Of a stretch of 64,000 nt of DNA, positions 55,577 to 64,000 are shown in pieces. The stretch is from Pseudomonadota bacterium (GTDB lineage Bacteria; Pseudomonadota; Gammaproteobacteria; Steroidobacterales; Steroidobacteraceae). The notes under the pieces are model-generated. The model saw only the letters and a program-made list of their open reading frames with translations, had not been told where the DNA came from and made no database searches. The first letter of the stretch is position 1; every line of letters begins with the position of its first letter. Both the position numbers and the translations under genes were made by a program. The DNA is taken from the NCBI GenBank assembly GCA_021826035.1, contig JAKBBE010000005.1, forward strand, positions 1-64,000, given 5' to 3'.

Positions 55577-55706
55577 GGCAACAGTTCGCACAAATCCCCT
55601 GCGCCGCCGCGGTCGGCAGCGCAGCGGCGGGTCTGCACACTTCGCGCGCGCCAGCGGTCAAGCCGGCGCGCCGAAGGCCGTATCGCTGGCGCGAGAGGCC
55701 GAAGCC

Positions 55707-56105
55707 TCAGCGCTTGGACAGCAGGTCGCGAATCTCCCCGAGCAGCTCCTCGGACTTCGTCGGCGGCGGCGCAACAGCCGGGGCCGGAGTCGGGGCGCGC
55801 TTGAGCCGGTTGATCATCTTCACGACAAAGAAGATCGCGAGCGCGATCAGCACGAAATCGAAAATCGCCTGGATGAACAAGCCGTATTCCAGCATCACTG
55901 GCTTGCCCTGCGGACTGGCACCGATCTGCACGGCAAGCTTGCTGAAACTGACCCGGCCAATGATCAGCCCGAGTGGCGGCATCAGCACATTGGCCACCAG
56001 GGAGCTGACGATCTTCCCGAACGCTGCGCCGATAACCAGGCCGACCGCCATGTCGACCACGTTTCCCTTGATGGCAAATTCTTTGAATTCGGAAGCAAGG
56101 CTCAC
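55707..56105 (-). CDS. mscL: Large-conductance mechanosensitive channel
   Basis: Inner-membrane homopentamer that opens under hypo-osmotic shock. The 132-residue product starts with the amphipathic helix [22 protein letters not shown], has TM1 [23 protein letters not shown], a periplasmic loop, TM2 around [20 protein letters not shown], and the C-terminal bundle [16 protein letters not shown]. Canonical length. Confidence 0.97.
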   Translation of the reverse strand: MSLASEFKEFAIKGNVVDMAVGLVIGAAFGKIVSSLVANVLMPPLGLIIGRVSFSKLAVQIGASPQGKPVMLEYGLFIQAIFDFVLIALAIFFVVKMINRLKRAPTPAPAVAPPPTKSEELLGEIRDLLSKR

Positions 56106-56165
56106 GGCGGAACACCTCTTGCGGGTGAATGAATCTAGAGCGTAGCCGAATGCCGCGAGGACCGC

Positions 56166-56206
56166 AAAAACGTCAACGGCCGGTCGGCTTGCGCCGACCG
56201 GCCGTT
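56166..56206 (-). terminator. Intrinsic terminator of the ribosomal alpha operon
   Basis: A perfect 14-bp stem with a 4-base loop (56175-56188 / 56193-56206; AACGGCCGGTCGGC and its complement), followed on the minus strand by GACG and five T residues. It lies 28 bases after the rplQ stop, in the correct orientation. Confidence 0.88.
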
Positions 56207-56233
56207 CACAGCCGTCCGTCTACGCGTGGGCGC

Positions 56234-56743
56234 TCAGGCCGTCTTGGCCTTGCGCCGACGCGGGGCCTTCTGACCCTCTTCAGCCGCAACCGTCGCCTCA
56301 GCGGGCGCTTCGGCCACCGTTTCACTCTTCGGCGCCGCGCGCTTGCGCGTCTTCTTCGGCTCCGGTGCCGGCGCACTTGCCGCAGCCGGTCCGTCGACCA
56401 GCTGCATCAGCGCCATGGGCGCGGAGTCACCCGGACGCGGGTTCATTCGCAGGATACGCGTGTAGCCGCCTGGACGAGCCTTGAAGCGCGGGCCGAGATC
56501 GCTGAAGAGCTTCTCGACGATCGCGACATCGCGCAGACGGGCAAACGCCAAGCGCCGATTTGCATCACCGTCGGTCTTCCCGAGGGTGATCAACGGCTCG
56601 ACCACACGGCGAAGCTCCTTGGCCTTCGGCAGCGTGGTGCGAATCGTCTCATGACGCAGGAGCGAAACGCTCATGTTGCGCATCAGCGCGTGCCGGTGCG
56701 AGCTGTTGCGGGACAGTTGCCGGCCAGTCAGTTGGTGACGCAT
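56234..56743 (-). CDS. rplQ: 50S ribosomal protein L17
   Basis: Large-subunit protein near the tunnel exit. The first 115 or so residues match L17 ([24 protein letters not shown]..., [25 protein letters not shown]). The 169-residue product has about 45 extra C-terminal residues, Ala/Pro/Glu then Lys/Arg-rich, compared with 127 in E. coli. Last gene of the alpha operon. Confidence 0.98.
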   Translation of the reverse strand: MRHQLTGRQLSRNSSHRHALMRNMSVSLLRHETIRTTLPKAKELRRVVEPLITLGKTDGDANRRLAFARLRDVAIVEKLFSDLGPRFKARPGGYTRILRMNPRPGDSAPMALMQLVDGPAAASAPAPEPKKTRKRAAPKSETVAEAPAEATVAAEEGQKAPRRRKAKTA

Positions 56744-56755
56744 TGCAGGAAATCC

Positions 56756-57757
56756 TTAGATCGTAGATTCGTCGCTGTGCTTGAGGCTCGCCGGCGGCCA
56801 GCCATCAAGACGCATGCCGAGCATCAAGCCGTGGCTGTGCAGCACTTCCTTGATCTCGGTGAGCGACTTCTTACCCAGATTCGGCGTACGCAGCAGCTCC
56901 ACTTCGGTCCGCTGCACCAGATCGCCGATGTAGTGAATATTCTCCGCCTTGAGGCAATTCGCACTGCGCACGGTGAGCTCCAGCTCATCGACCGGGCGCA
57001 GCAGAATCGGGTCGAACTGCATCTCGGTGACCTTGGCCGTGGTCTCCTCCTCGCCCTGCAGATCGACGAACACCGACAGCTGGTCCTTCAGGATGCTACC
57101 GGCGCGGCGGATGGCTTCCTCGGCGTCGATCGTGCCATTGGTCTCAATGTCGATCACCAGCTTGTCGAGGTCGGTGCGCTGCTCGACGCGCGCCGCTTCG
57201 ACCGCATAGGTGACACGGCGCACGGGGGAGAACGACGCGTCGAGCTGCAGCCGCCCGATCGGCCGACTCTGCTCCTCGAACGCCACACGCGTTGCCGCCG
57301 GGCGATAACCGCGGCCGCGCTCGATGCGCAGCGTCATGCTCAATTCGCCCGCCTGCGTCAGATTGGCGATGACCAGATCCGGATTCACGACTTCGACGTC
57401 ATGATCGGTCTGAATGTCACCGGCGGTCACCGGGCCCGGGCCCTTCTTGTGCAGACGCAGCTCGGCGTTGTCGCGCGAGTGCATGCGGATCGCGACGGAC
57501 TTGAGGTTCAGCAGGATGTCGACGACATCTTCCTGAACGCCCTCGATGCTCGTGTACTCGTGCAGCACGCCGTCAATCTCGGCCTCGGTGATCGCGCTGC
57601 CGGGCATCGAGGAGAGCAGCACGCGCCGCAGCGCATTGCCGAGCGTGTGGCCGAAGCCGCGTTCGAACGGCTCAATGGTGACGCGAGCCTGGCGCGGTGC
57701 AACGGGTTGCACCTTCACCACGCGCGGCTTCAAAAACTCTGTGACGGATCCCTGCAT
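56756..57757 (-). CDS. rpoA: RNA polymerase alpha subunit
   Basis: Assembly platform of RNA polymerase and target of UP elements and activators. The 333-residue product has the N-terminal dimerisation domain ([24 protein letters not shown]) and the C-terminal domain ([35 protein letters not shown]) joined by a linker. Between rpsD and rplQ, as usual. Confidence 0.99.
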   Translation of the reverse strand: MQGSVTEFLKPRVVKVQPVAPRQARVTIEPFERGFGHTLGNALRRVLLSSMPGSAITEAEIDGVLHEYTSIEGVQEDVVDILLNLKSVAIRMHSRDNAELRLHKKGPGPVTAGDIQTDHDVEVVNPDLVIANLTQAGELSMTLRIERGRGYRPAATRVAFEEQSRPIGRLQLDASFSPVRRVTYAVEAARVEQRTDLDKLVIDIETNGTIDAEEAIRRAGSILKDQLSVFVDLQGEEETTAKVTEMQFDPILLRPVDELELTVRSANCLKAENIHYIGDLVQRTEVELLRTPNLGKKSLTEIKEVLHSHGLMLGMRLDGWPPASLKHSDESTI

Positions 57758-57847
57758 TGCAGTCTCACCTTGCCGGCCGACAGCCGGCGTAAAAAGCGAA
57801 AACGTGGGCGCGAATGACCGGCAGCTGCCGGCCCTCGACGCGGCCGA

Positions 57848-58471
57848 TTACTTCGAATAGAGCTCCACGACCAGGTTCTCGTTGATATCCGGCAGGACAT
57901 CATCGCGACCCGGCGGCGCCTTGAACACGCCGCGGAATTCCTTGTCGTTGACCTCCACCCACTCGGGCAGGCCCACCTGCTGCGCAATGCCGAGCGCGTT
58001 CTGAATGCGCAGTTGCTTGCGCGCCTTCTCGCGAATCTCGACCGAGTCGCCCGCCTTCACCTGGTAAGAGGCGATGGTGACCGCGCGGCCATTGACGTTG
58101 ATGCCCTTGTGGCTGACCAGCTGACGCGCCTCGGCGCGGGTCGCGGCGAAGCCCATCCGGTACACCACGTTGTCCAGCCGGCACTCGAGCAGGCGCAACA
58201 GGTTCTCACCCGTGCTGCCGGTGCGGCGAGCCGCCTCGGTGTAGTAGTTGCCGAACTGCCGCTCGAGCACGCCGTACATGCGCCGCAGCTTCTGCTTCTC
58301 GCGCAGCTGCATGCCGTATTCGGACAGACGAGTGCGGCGCTCGCCCTTGATGCCGCCCGGCGGCACGGAGAGCTTGCATTTGCTCTCCAGGGACTTCACA
58401 CCGCTCTTCAGGAACAGATCCGTGCCCTCGCGGCGAGCGAGCTTGCACTTGGGACCGAGGTAACGCGCCAT
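57848..58471 (-). CDS. rpsD: 30S ribosomal protein S4
   Basis: Primary 16S rRNA-binding protein and, in E. coli, translational repressor of the alpha operon. The 207-residue product starts [23 protein letters not shown] and has the S4 domain [31 protein letters not shown]. Lies 90 bases before rpoA. Confidence 0.99.
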   Translation of the reverse strand: MARYLGPKCKLARREGTDLFLKSGVKSLESKCKLSVPPGGIKGERRTRLSEYGMQLREKQKLRRMYGVLERQFGNYYTEAARRTGSTGENLLRLLECRLDNVVYRMGFAATRAEARQLVSHKGINVNGRAVTIASYQVKAGDSVEIREKARKQLRIQNALGIAQQVGLPEWVEVNDKEFRGVFKAPPGRDDVLPDINENLVVELYSK

Positions 58472-58502
58472 GCTGAGTTCTCTCTTCTCGCGCCAGAGTC
58501 GA

Positions 58503-58907
58503 TCAGACCCGGCGCTTCTTCGGGGGACGGCAGCCGTTGTGCGGAATCGGCGTGACGTCAGCGATGCTGGTGATTTTCAGTCCGCAGCCGTTGAGCGCAC
58601 GGACCGCCGATTCGCGCCCAGGGCCTGGACCGCCGACGCGCACTTCAACGTTCTTCACGCCGTGCTCCTGCGCCGCCACACCAGCCTTTTCCGCCGCCAC
58701 CTGCGCGGCAAACGGGGTGCTCTTGCGCGAGCCGCGGAAGCCGCAGCCGCCCGCCGTCGCCCACGACAGAGTGTTCCCCTGGCGGTCGGTGATGGTGATG
58801 ATGGTGTTGTTGAAAGAAGCGTGCACGTGCGCGATCGCATCGAGCACATTCTTGCGTGCCTTCTTGGGCTTCTTGGCGGTCGAGCCGCCTTGTTTCTGGT
58901 CAGCCAT
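58503..58907 (-). CDS. rpsK: 30S ribosomal protein S11
   Basis: Platform protein of the small subunit. The 134-residue product contains [25 protein letters not shown] and ends [10 protein letters not shown]. Second gene of the alpha operon. Confidence 0.99.
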   Translation of the reverse strand: MADQKQGGSTAKKPKKARKNVLDAIAHVHASFNNTIITITDRQGNTLSWATAGGCGFRGSRKSTPFAAQVAAEKAGVAAQEHGVKNVEVRVGGPGPGRESAVRALNGCGLKITSIADVTPIPHNGCRPPKKRRV

Positions 58908-58924
58908 GCTGCAAATTCCTCAAA

Positions 58925-59305
58925 TCAAGCCTTGCCCGGAGGCGCATTCAACTTGACGGCCTGCTTGCGCGGTCCCTTACGGGTGCGGGCATTGGTGCGG
59001 GTGCGTTGCCCGTTCACCGGCAGTCCGCGGCGATGACGGATGCCGCGGTAGCAGCCCAGGTCCATCAGCCGCTTGATGTTCATCGACACTTCACGCCGCA
59101 GATCGCCTTCGACGGCGAACTTGGCGATCTGACTGCGGATCGCATTGATCTCGGCCTCGGTGAGATCCTTGACCCGCGTCTCGGGATTGATGCCCGCGCC
59201 TTCGCAGGCTCTCAGCGCCCGCGCGCGTCCCACGCCGTAGATGTGCGTGAGTCCTACCCAGACATGCTTGTTCAGGGGAATGTTAATGCCGGCTATGCGT
59301 GCCAT
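58925..59305 (-). CDS. rpsM: 30S ribosomal protein S13
   Basis: Head protein contacting 16S rRNA and the P-site tRNA. The 126-residue product starts [24 protein letters not shown] and has the Lys/Arg-rich tail ([14 protein letters not shown]). First gene of the alpha operon, 151 bases after rpmJ, with a promoter in the gap. Confidence 0.99.
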   Translation of the reverse strand: MARIAGINIPLNKHVWVGLTHIYGVGRARALRACEGAGINPETRVKDLTEAEINAIRSQIAKFAVEGDLRREVSMNIKRLMDLGCYRGIRHRRGLPVNGQRTRTNARTRKGPRKQAVKLNAPPGKA

Positions 59306-59338
59306 ATTGCTCTACCGAAGCCGCGGGGAAAACGCGGT

Positions 59339-59366
59339 ATTTTAACAAAAATTCGACCTATTCCAA
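59339..59366 (-). promoter_or_regulatory. Alpha-operon promoter before rpsM
   Basis: Minus strand: -35 TTGGAA (59361-59366), 16-base spacer, -10 TAAAAT (59339-59344), about 33 bases before rpsM. It sits in the rpmJ-rpsM gap, whose AT-rich core stands out from its surroundings. Confidence 0.65.
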
Positions 59367-59456
59367 ATACTTGCGAGGCCGGTCCCGGGCCGTCCCTGCT
59401 GAGGCGCGGTCCTGCGAGACCGCTGCCGCCGGCAGCTCCGACCCCTGGTGCGGCAC

Positions 59457-59570
59457 TCACCCCTGGCGCTGCTTATGGCGCTGGTCCGTGCAGATGACGT
59501 AGACCACGCGCCGGCGGCGCACGATCTTGCAGTTCTTGCAGATCTTTTTGACCGAGGGTCTGACTTTCAT
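59457..59570 (-). CDS. rpmJ: 50S ribosomal protein L36
   Basis: A 37-residue zinc-ribbon ribosomal protein: [17 protein letters not shown], then [10 protein letters not shown], ending RHKQRQG. The zinc ligands Cys11, Cys14, Cys27 and His32 are present, so this is the zinc-containing form. Last gene of the spc operon, after secY. Confidence 0.97.
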   Translation of the reverse strand: MKVRPSVKKICKNCKIVRRRRVVYVICTDQRHKQRQG

Positions 59571-59667
59571 GATGCGCTCCGCGCAGTCTTAAGGGCGGAC
59601 CGAAGCGGCCCGCGGCTTGAAATGGCGCCAAGCGCCGGGATAGTACGAATCGTCATCGGCGCGACCC

Positions 59668-61017
59668 TCACCCGCCCTGACCTGAACGGCCGTAGCCGAG
59701 CAGGTTGGCCTTCTTCATCAGGCCCGGGTAATGGTGTGACATCAGGTGGGACTGCAGCTGCGCCATGAAATCCATGACCACCACGACCACGATGAGCAGC
59801 GAGGTGCCGCCGAACTGGAACGAGACGCCCTGCTGCCCCTCGAGGAACACCGGCAGGATGCACACCGCCGCGACGTAAAGTGCGCCCCACAGCGTCAGAC
59901 GGGTCAGTACCTTGTCGATGTACTCGGCCGTCTGCTGGCCCGGGCGGATGCCCGGAATGAAGGCGCCGGACTTCTTCAAATTGTCAGCCGTCTCGCGCGA
60001 ATTGAACACGAGCGCGGTATAAAAGAAGCAGAAAAAGATGATCAGGATGCCGTAGAGCACCATGTACAGCGGCTGACCGAAGCCGAGGGCCGCCGCAACG
60101 TCCTGCATGACGCTGGCGAATCCGCCTTTTGCGCCGGTGCCCAGGAATCCGGCGATGGTCGCCGGGAACAGCAGGATACTCGAGGCGAAGATTGGCGGGA
60201 TCACGCCTGACATGTTGATCTTGAACGGCAGGTGGCTGCTCTGCCCGGCGTACATGCGCCGGCCGACCTGGCGCTTCGCATAGTTCACGGTGATGCGCCG
60301 CTGGGCGCGCTCCATGAACACCACGAACGCCGTGGTCCCGACCACCAGCACCAGCAACAACAGCGCGAACGGCCCCTGCATGGCCCCGGAACTCACCGCC
60401 TCGGCCGCCGAACTGATCGCACCCGGGAGTCCCGCGACGATGCCGGCCAAGATGATCATCGAGATGCCGTTACCGATGCCCCGCTCGGTAATCTGCTCCC
60501 CGAGCCACATCAGAAAGATCGTGCCGGTGGTCATGGTCACCGTCGCGGTGAACATGAACTGCCAGCCCCCGACCATGGTCATGCCGCCCTTCTCGAGCGC
60601 ACCGGCCGCCGCGAACGACTGAAAGATTGCGAGCGCCACGGCGCCATAGCGCGTGTAGTCGGTCATCTTGCGCTGACCGGCCTGCCCTTCCTTGCGCAGC
60701 TCCATCAGGCTCGGCACCACCATCGACATCATCTGAATGATGATCGAGGCAGAAATGTAGGGCATCACGCCCATGGCGAAGATCGACAGCCGCGAGAGCG
60801 CACCGCCGGAGAACATGTTGACGATGCCGAAGATCGTGCCCGAGTTCTTGCTGAAGAAACGGGCGACCTCCACCGGATTGATGCCCGGGACCGGGATGAA
60901 GGTCCCGACCCGGTAGACGATCATCGCGCCGACCAGGAACAGCACGCGTGTGCGGATCTCCCCAAGACGGGCCGCTTCGCTGAGCGCGGCAGCTGGATTG
61001 TTGAGAGTGTTCGCCAC
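59668..61017 (-). CDS. secY: Preprotein translocase subunit SecY
   Basis: Channel subunit of the Sec translocon. The 449-residue product has ten predicted helices. The N-terminus contains the plug and first helices ([25 protein letters not shown]), and it has [16 protein letters not shown] and [20 protein letters not shown]. Between rplO and rpmJ, as expected. Confidence 0.98.
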   Translation of the reverse strand: MANTLNNPAAALSEAARLGEIRTRVLFLVGAMIVYRVGTFIPVPGINPVEVARFFSKNSGTIFGIVNMFSGGALSRLSIFAMGVMPYISASIIIQMMSMVVPSLMELRKEGQAGQRKMTDYTRYGAVALAIFQSFAAAGALEKGGMTMVGGWQFMFTATVTMTTGTIFLMWLGEQITERGIGNGISMIILAGIVAGLPGAISSAAEAVSSGAMQGPFALLLLVLVVGTTAFVVFMERAQRRITVNYAKRQVGRRMYAGQSSHLPFKINMSGVIPPIFASSILLFPATIAGFLGTGAKGGFASVMQDVAAALGFGQPLYMVLYGILIIFFCFFYTALVFNSRETADNLKKSGAFIPGIRPGQQTAEYIDKVLTRLTLWGALYVAAVCILPVFLEGQQGVSFQFGGTSLLIVVVVVMDFMAQLQSHLMSHHYPGLMKKANLLGYGRSGQGG

Positions 61018-61059
61018 GATGTCTTCCGGTTGAGTCTGTGAACTCGCTCGTCGAGCCGC

Positions 61060-61494
61060 TTAGGCTTCGATCTTGCCGCCGGCCGCCTCGATGGCGGCGC
61101 GCGCGCCGCGCGTGACCGCAACGCCCTTGAGCGTCACGGCCTTCTCGAGCTTGCCCGCCAGCACGACCTTCGCCCGCTCGGTGCCCGCCGGCGCGATGCC
61201 GGCCTTGATCAGCGCCTCGACGTCGATCACGGCCGCCTCGACCTTGGCGAGCGCATCGAGCCGAATCTCGGCCCGCGTCGCGGCCATGGCGGAACGGAAC
61301 CCGACCTTCGGCATGCGCCGCTGGATCGGCATCTGGCCGCCTTCGAATCCGACCTTGTGATAGCCGCCCTTGCGCGCGCGCTGGCCCTTGACGCCGCGGC
61401 CGCAGGTCTTGCCCTGGCCGGCGGACGCTCCGCGCCCGACGCGCAGCCGGGGCCGCTTGGCACCGGGAGAAGGCTTCAGTGTGTTCAGTCGCAT
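61060..61494 (-). CDS. rplO: 50S ribosomal protein L15
   Basis: Late-assembly large-subunit protein. The 144-residue product starts MRLNTLKPSPGAKRPRLRVGRG and has GQGKTCGRGVKGQRARKGG. The ATG at 61494 is chosen over an upstream start six codons earlier. Confidence 0.98.
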   Translation of the reverse strand: MRLNTLKPSPGAKRPRLRVGRGASAGQGKTCGRGVKGQRARKGGYHKVGFEGGQMPIQRRMPKVGFRSAMAATRAEIRLDALAKVEAAVIDVEALIKAGIAPAGTERAKVVLAGKLEKAVTLKGVAVTRGARAAIEAAGGKIEA

Positions 61495-61508
61495 GTTCGA
61501 AATTCCTC

Positions 61509-61703
61509 TCAACCGGCCTGCTCGACCTTCAGCAGGTGAACGGCGGTCTGGATCATGCCGCGATTCTCGGGCGTATCGGCCACCTCAACGGTCTGGTGGA
61601 TCTTGCGCAGGCCGAGACCGCGGGCGGACGCGGCGATGTTGGCCAGCTGTCCGTGCAGACTCCTGACCAGCGTGACCTTGAACGGCTTAGCTTGCTTGCC
61701 CAT
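61509..61703 (-). CDS. rpmD: 50S ribosomal protein L30
   Basis: A 64-residue product, MGKQAKPFKVTLVRSLHGQ with the L30 motif GLRKIHQTVEVADTPENRGMI. The ATG at 61703 follows rpsE by five bases. Confidence 0.97.
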   Translation of the reverse strand: MGKQAKPFKVTLVRSLHGQLANIAASARGLGLRKIHQTVEVADTPENRGMIQTAVHLLKVEQAG

Positions 61704-61708
61704 GTGTT

Positions 61709-62215
61709 TCAGCCCGTGATCTCTTCGACGCTCTTGCCCCGCTTCGCCGCGATGTCCTCGGGCGAGCGGATCTCGGCAAGCGCCTTGACGGTGGCGCGCA
61801 CCACATTGATCGGGTTGCGCGAGCCGTAGCTCTTGGCGAGCACATTGCGCACGCCGGCACACTCGAGCACCGCACGCATGCCGCCGCCGGCGATGACGCC
61901 GGTACCTTCCGAGGCCGGCTGCATGTACACGCGGGTCGCGCCGTGAATGCCCTTGACCGCATAGAACAGCGTATTGTTCTTCAGCGACACGGTCACCATG
62001 CTCTTGCGGGCCTGGGCCATCGCCTTGGAAATGGCGACCGGCACTTCGCGCGCCTTGCCGAATCCGAAGCCGACGCTGCCGGCACCGTCGCCGACCACCG
62101 TCAGCGCCGTGAAGCCGAACTGGCGGCCGCCCTTGACGACTTTCGCCGTGCGGTTGACGGCGACCAGCTTCTCGACGAGCTCATCGGCCGATTGGGTCTT
62201 ATCCGTTCTTGCCAT
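61709..62215 (-). CDS. rpsE: 30S ribosomal protein S5
   Basis: Decoding-centre protein. The 168-residue product has the S5 double-stranded RNA-binding stretch [31 protein letters not shown] and the [19 protein letters not shown] segment. Confidence 0.99.
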   Translation of the reverse strand: MARTDKTQSADELVEKLVAVNRTAKVVKGGRQFGFTALTVVGDGAGSVGFGFGKAREVPVAISKAMAQARKSMVTVSLKNNTLFYAVKGIHGATRVYMQPASEGTGVIAGGGMRAVLECAGVRNVLAKSYGSRNPINVVRATVKALAEIRSPEDIAAKRGKSVEEITG

Positions 62216-62230
62216 AGGTTTTACCTGACC

Positions 62231-62590
62231 TTAGAACTCGAGACCCGCTTCGCGGGCCGCATCGGCGAGCGCTTTGACGCGCCCGTGGTATTGAAATCCC
62301 GCCCGGTCGAACGCCACCTGGGTGACGCCCGCGGCGCGCGTGCGCTCGGCAATGGCTCGCCCGACCGCCTTGGCGGCCTCGATGTTGCCCGTTCCCTTCA
62401 GCCCGGTGCGCACCGTCTCCTGCAGCGTCGACGCGCTGGCGATCACTTTTGCGCCGGCCGCATCGGTGACCTGCGCATAGATGTGCCGCGGCGTACGGTG
62501 CACCGTGAGGCGCGCGATGCCGAGAGTGCGGATGTGCGCACGGGTCTTGACGGCGCGGCGCAGCCGCCGGTCCTTCTTGCTCAGGCTCAT
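62231..62590 (-). CDS. rplR: 50S ribosomal protein L18
   Basis: 5S rRNA-binding protein. The 119-residue product has the basic N-terminus [32 protein letters not shown] and the end [26 protein letters not shown]. Its start overlaps the rplF stop by four bases. Confidence 0.99.
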   Translation of the reverse strand: MSLSKKDRRLRRAVKTRAHIRTLGIARLTVHRTPRHIYAQVTDAAGAKVIASASTLQETVRTGLKGTGNIEAAKAVGRAIAERTRAAGVTQVAFDRAGFQYHGRVKALADAAREAGLEF

Positions 62591-63117
62591 TTCTTCTTCC
62601 CCTCTTTCAGGGAAATCTGTTCATTGGCGTAACGCACGCCCTTGCCCTTGTAGGGCTCCGGCGGGCGGATGTCGCGGATTTCCGCGGCCACCTGACCGAC
62701 CTGCTGCACGTCGACGCCCCTGACCACGATCTCGGTCTGACTCGGCGTCTCGATGGTGATGCCCTCCGGAACGGGGAAATTCACCGGGTGCGAGAAGCCG
62801 AGCGTCAGGTTCAGGGTCTTGCCCTGCACCTGGGCGCGGAAACCGACGCCGACGAGCTCGAGCTTCTTCTCGTAGCCCTTAGTGACGCCGTGCACCATGT
62901 TGGCCAGGTGCGCGCGAGTCGATCCGGCATGCATGCGCGCGATGACCGGATCGTTGTAGGAGACCTCGAGGTGCTTCTCGGCCTGCGCGACCGACACGCC
63001 CGCGGCCAGCGGAAGGCTCAGCGTTCCCTTGGTGCCCTTGACGGTGACATTGCCGTCACCGACGGTGACAGTCACGCCCTGAGGCAGCGGAACCGGAGCT
63101 TTGGCGATTCTGGACAT
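62587..63117 (-). CDS. rplF: 50S ribosomal protein L6
   Basis: Large-subunit protein near the factor-binding site. The 176-residue product starts [15 protein letters not shown] and has the C-terminal [20 protein letters not shown] signature. Confidence 0.99.
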   Translation of the reverse strand: MSRIAKAPVPLPQGVTVTVGDGNVTVKGTKGTLSLPLAAGVSVAQAEKHLEVSYNDPVIARMHAGSTRAHLANMVHGVTKGYEKKLELVGVGFRAQVQGKTLNLTLGFSHPVNFPVPEGITIETPSQTEIVVRGVDVQQVGQVAAEIRDIRPPEPYKGKGVRYANEQISLKEGKKK

Positions 63118-63131
63118 GGATCAGTCTCCGA

Positions 63132-63527
63132 TTACGCGACGATGCACAGCACTTCGCCGCCCTGTCCGATCGAGCGCGCCTGCTTGTCGGTCATGACGCC
63201 CTTCGGAGTGGAGACGATCACGGTGCCCATGCCACCGAGCACGCTCGGCAGCTCATCCTTGCCGCGATAGATGCGCAGCCCCGGACGGCTCACCCGCTCG
63301 AGGCGGTCGATCACCGGACGGCCCTCGTAGTACTTCAGCCCGATGGTCAGCGTCGGCTTGCCGCTGTCCTCTTCCAGGCGGAAGTCCGCGATGTAGCCTT
63401 CATCCTTCAGCACCTTGACGATCGCCGTCTTGAGCTTCGAGGACGCCAGCTGTACTTCGGCCTTACCCGCGGTCTGGCCATTGCGGATGCGCGTCAGCAG
63501 ATCGGCGATGGGATCGGTCATGCTCAT
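63132..63527 (-). CDS. rpsH: 30S ribosomal protein S8
   Basis: Central-domain 16S rRNA-binding protein and, in E. coli, repressor of the spc operon. The 131-residue product starts [18 protein letters not shown] and ends [24 protein letters not shown] second Met two codons in is an alternative start. Confidence 0.98.
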   Translation of the reverse strand: MSMTDPIADLLTRIRNGQTAGKAEVQLASSKLKTAIVKVLKDEGYIADFRLEEDSGKPTLTIGLKYYEGRPVIDRLERVSRPGLRIYRGKDELPSVLGGMGTVIVSTPKGVMTDKQARSIGQGGEVLCIVA

Positions 63528-63537
63528 AGGGCGCCCC

Positions 63538-63843
63538 TCACCAGCTCGCCTTGGTCAGACCCGGGATTTCGCCACGGTTGGCGACCTCACGGATCTTCAC
63601 GCGCGACAGCCCGAACTTGCGATACACGCCGCGAGAGCGGCCCGTAATCGCACAGCGGTTTCGACCGCGCGAAGGACTGGCGTCCCGCGGCAGCTTCTGC
63701 AGCTTCGCTTGCGCGGCCATCCGATCCTCCGCAGAGGTGTTCGGGTCGCGAATGAGCTCTTTGAGCTCCGTCCGCTTCGCCGCGTATTTTTTCACGATCT
63801 TGGCGCGACGCTTTTCGCGCTCGACCATGCTCGTCTTCGCCAT
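63538..63843 (-). CDS. rpsN: 30S ribosomal protein S14
   Basis: Small-subunit head protein. The 101-residue product, [20 protein letters not shown], ends [19 protein letters not shown] followed by TKASW. It is the long, zinc-free form: [12 protein letters not shown] replaces the paired Cys motif. Confidence 0.98.
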   Translation of the reverse strand: MAKTSMVEREKRRAKIVKKYAAKRTELKELIRDPNTSAEDRMAAQAKLQKLPRDASPSRGRNRCAITGRSRGVYRKFGLSRVKIREVANRGEIPGLTKASW

Positions 63844-63860
63844 AGGCGTACCAGTTCCTC

Positions 63861-64000
63861 TTACTTCCGGAAAGGGAAGTTGAAAGCCTCGAGCAGAGCT
63901 CGGCCCTGACGGTTGTCCTTCGCCGTCGTCGTAATAGTGATGTCCATGCCCCGGACCTGATCGATTTGGTCGTACTGGATCTCGGGGAAAATGATCTGCT
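63861..64000 (-). CDS. rplE: 50S ribosomal protein L5, partial
   Basis: Only the last 46 codons are in the window; the gene continues past the right edge. The C-terminal sequence [20 protein letters not shown] and [22 protein letters not shown] identifies L5, a 5S rRNA-binding protein. The stop codon TAA is at 63861-63863. It is 17 bases upstream of rpsN in the spc operon. Confidence 0.97.
   Translation of the reverse strand, partial: QIIFPEIQYDQIDQVRGMDITITTTAKDNRQGRALLEAFNFPFRK

Noticed and set aside
57818..57831. 14-base palindrome CCGGCAGCTGCCGG between rpsD and rpoA as a terminator
   Set aside because: No adjacent T run in the direction of transcription, and rpoA must be expressed with rpsD. 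Probably incidental or a processing site.

Overview
The window looks like chromosome of a high-GC gammaproteobacterium. Gene content and order (groESL-cutA-dsbD, aroQ-accBC-prmA-dusB-fis-purHD, trxA-rho-rhlB, miaB-phoH-ybeY-corC-lnt-leuS-lptE, ssb/uvrA, and the spc-alpha ribosomal block) are typical of that class. A TonB-dependent receptor beside a TPR-sulfotransferase, a CIRCE-like element before groES, and glnE next to a zinc-finger protein lean towards Xanthomonadales, Nevskiales or Steroidobacterales relatives. That placement is inference. I saw no tRNA, rRNA, insertion sequence, prophage or CRISPR array. Most of the window is housekeeping sequence.

Layout. 1-5.5 kb (minus): end of a zinc-finger protein gene, glnE, then groEL and groES with a terminator, a promoter and a CIRCE-like operator. 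5.6-17.1 kb (plus): cutA, dsbD and a TlpA-like thioredoxin (periplasmic redox); aroQ, accB, accC (shikimate and fatty-acid entry); prmA, a zinc-ribbon membrane protein with an in-frame repeat, dusB, fis; purH and purD. 17.3-21.9 kb (minus): an accessory pair, TPR-sulfotransferase and TonB-dependent receptor, followed by about 0.87 kb without a gene. 22.8-26.8 kb: trxA-rho (minus) divergent from an RhlB-like helicase and a YdcH-like protein (plus). 26.8-35.2 kb (minus): holA-nadD-rsfS-rlmH-maf-rng-nitrilase-tldD-decarboxylase, tightly packed and probably co-transcribed from a promoter before holA.

35.3-40.4 kb (plus): proline iminopeptidase, an oxyanion-type ABC importer (binding protein plus fused permease-ATPase), a GlsB-like membrane protein and SlyX. 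This block separates holA from lptE, which are neighbours in many relatives. 40.4-50.0 kb (minus): ssb, then miaB-phoH-ybeY-corC-lnt-leuS-lptE and a small HExxH protein, with many start-stop overlaps. 50.2-55.6 kb: uvrA (plus), a low-complexity lipoprotein (minus), pepQ (plus), a cupin protein (minus). 55.7-64 kb (minus): mscL, then the end of the spc operon (rplE to rpmJ, running off the window) and the alpha operon (rpsM to rplQ), which has its own promoter and a strong terminator.

Points to follow up: the TPR-sulfotransferase/receptor pair, the Arg-Asn-Gly-rich N-terminal extension of Rho that begins inside the trxA stop codon, the HExxH protein after lptE, the CIRCE-like groES operator, and repeated GC-rich hairpins without a U tract directly after stop codons. 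No clearly new multi-gene system could be demonstrated from sequence alone.
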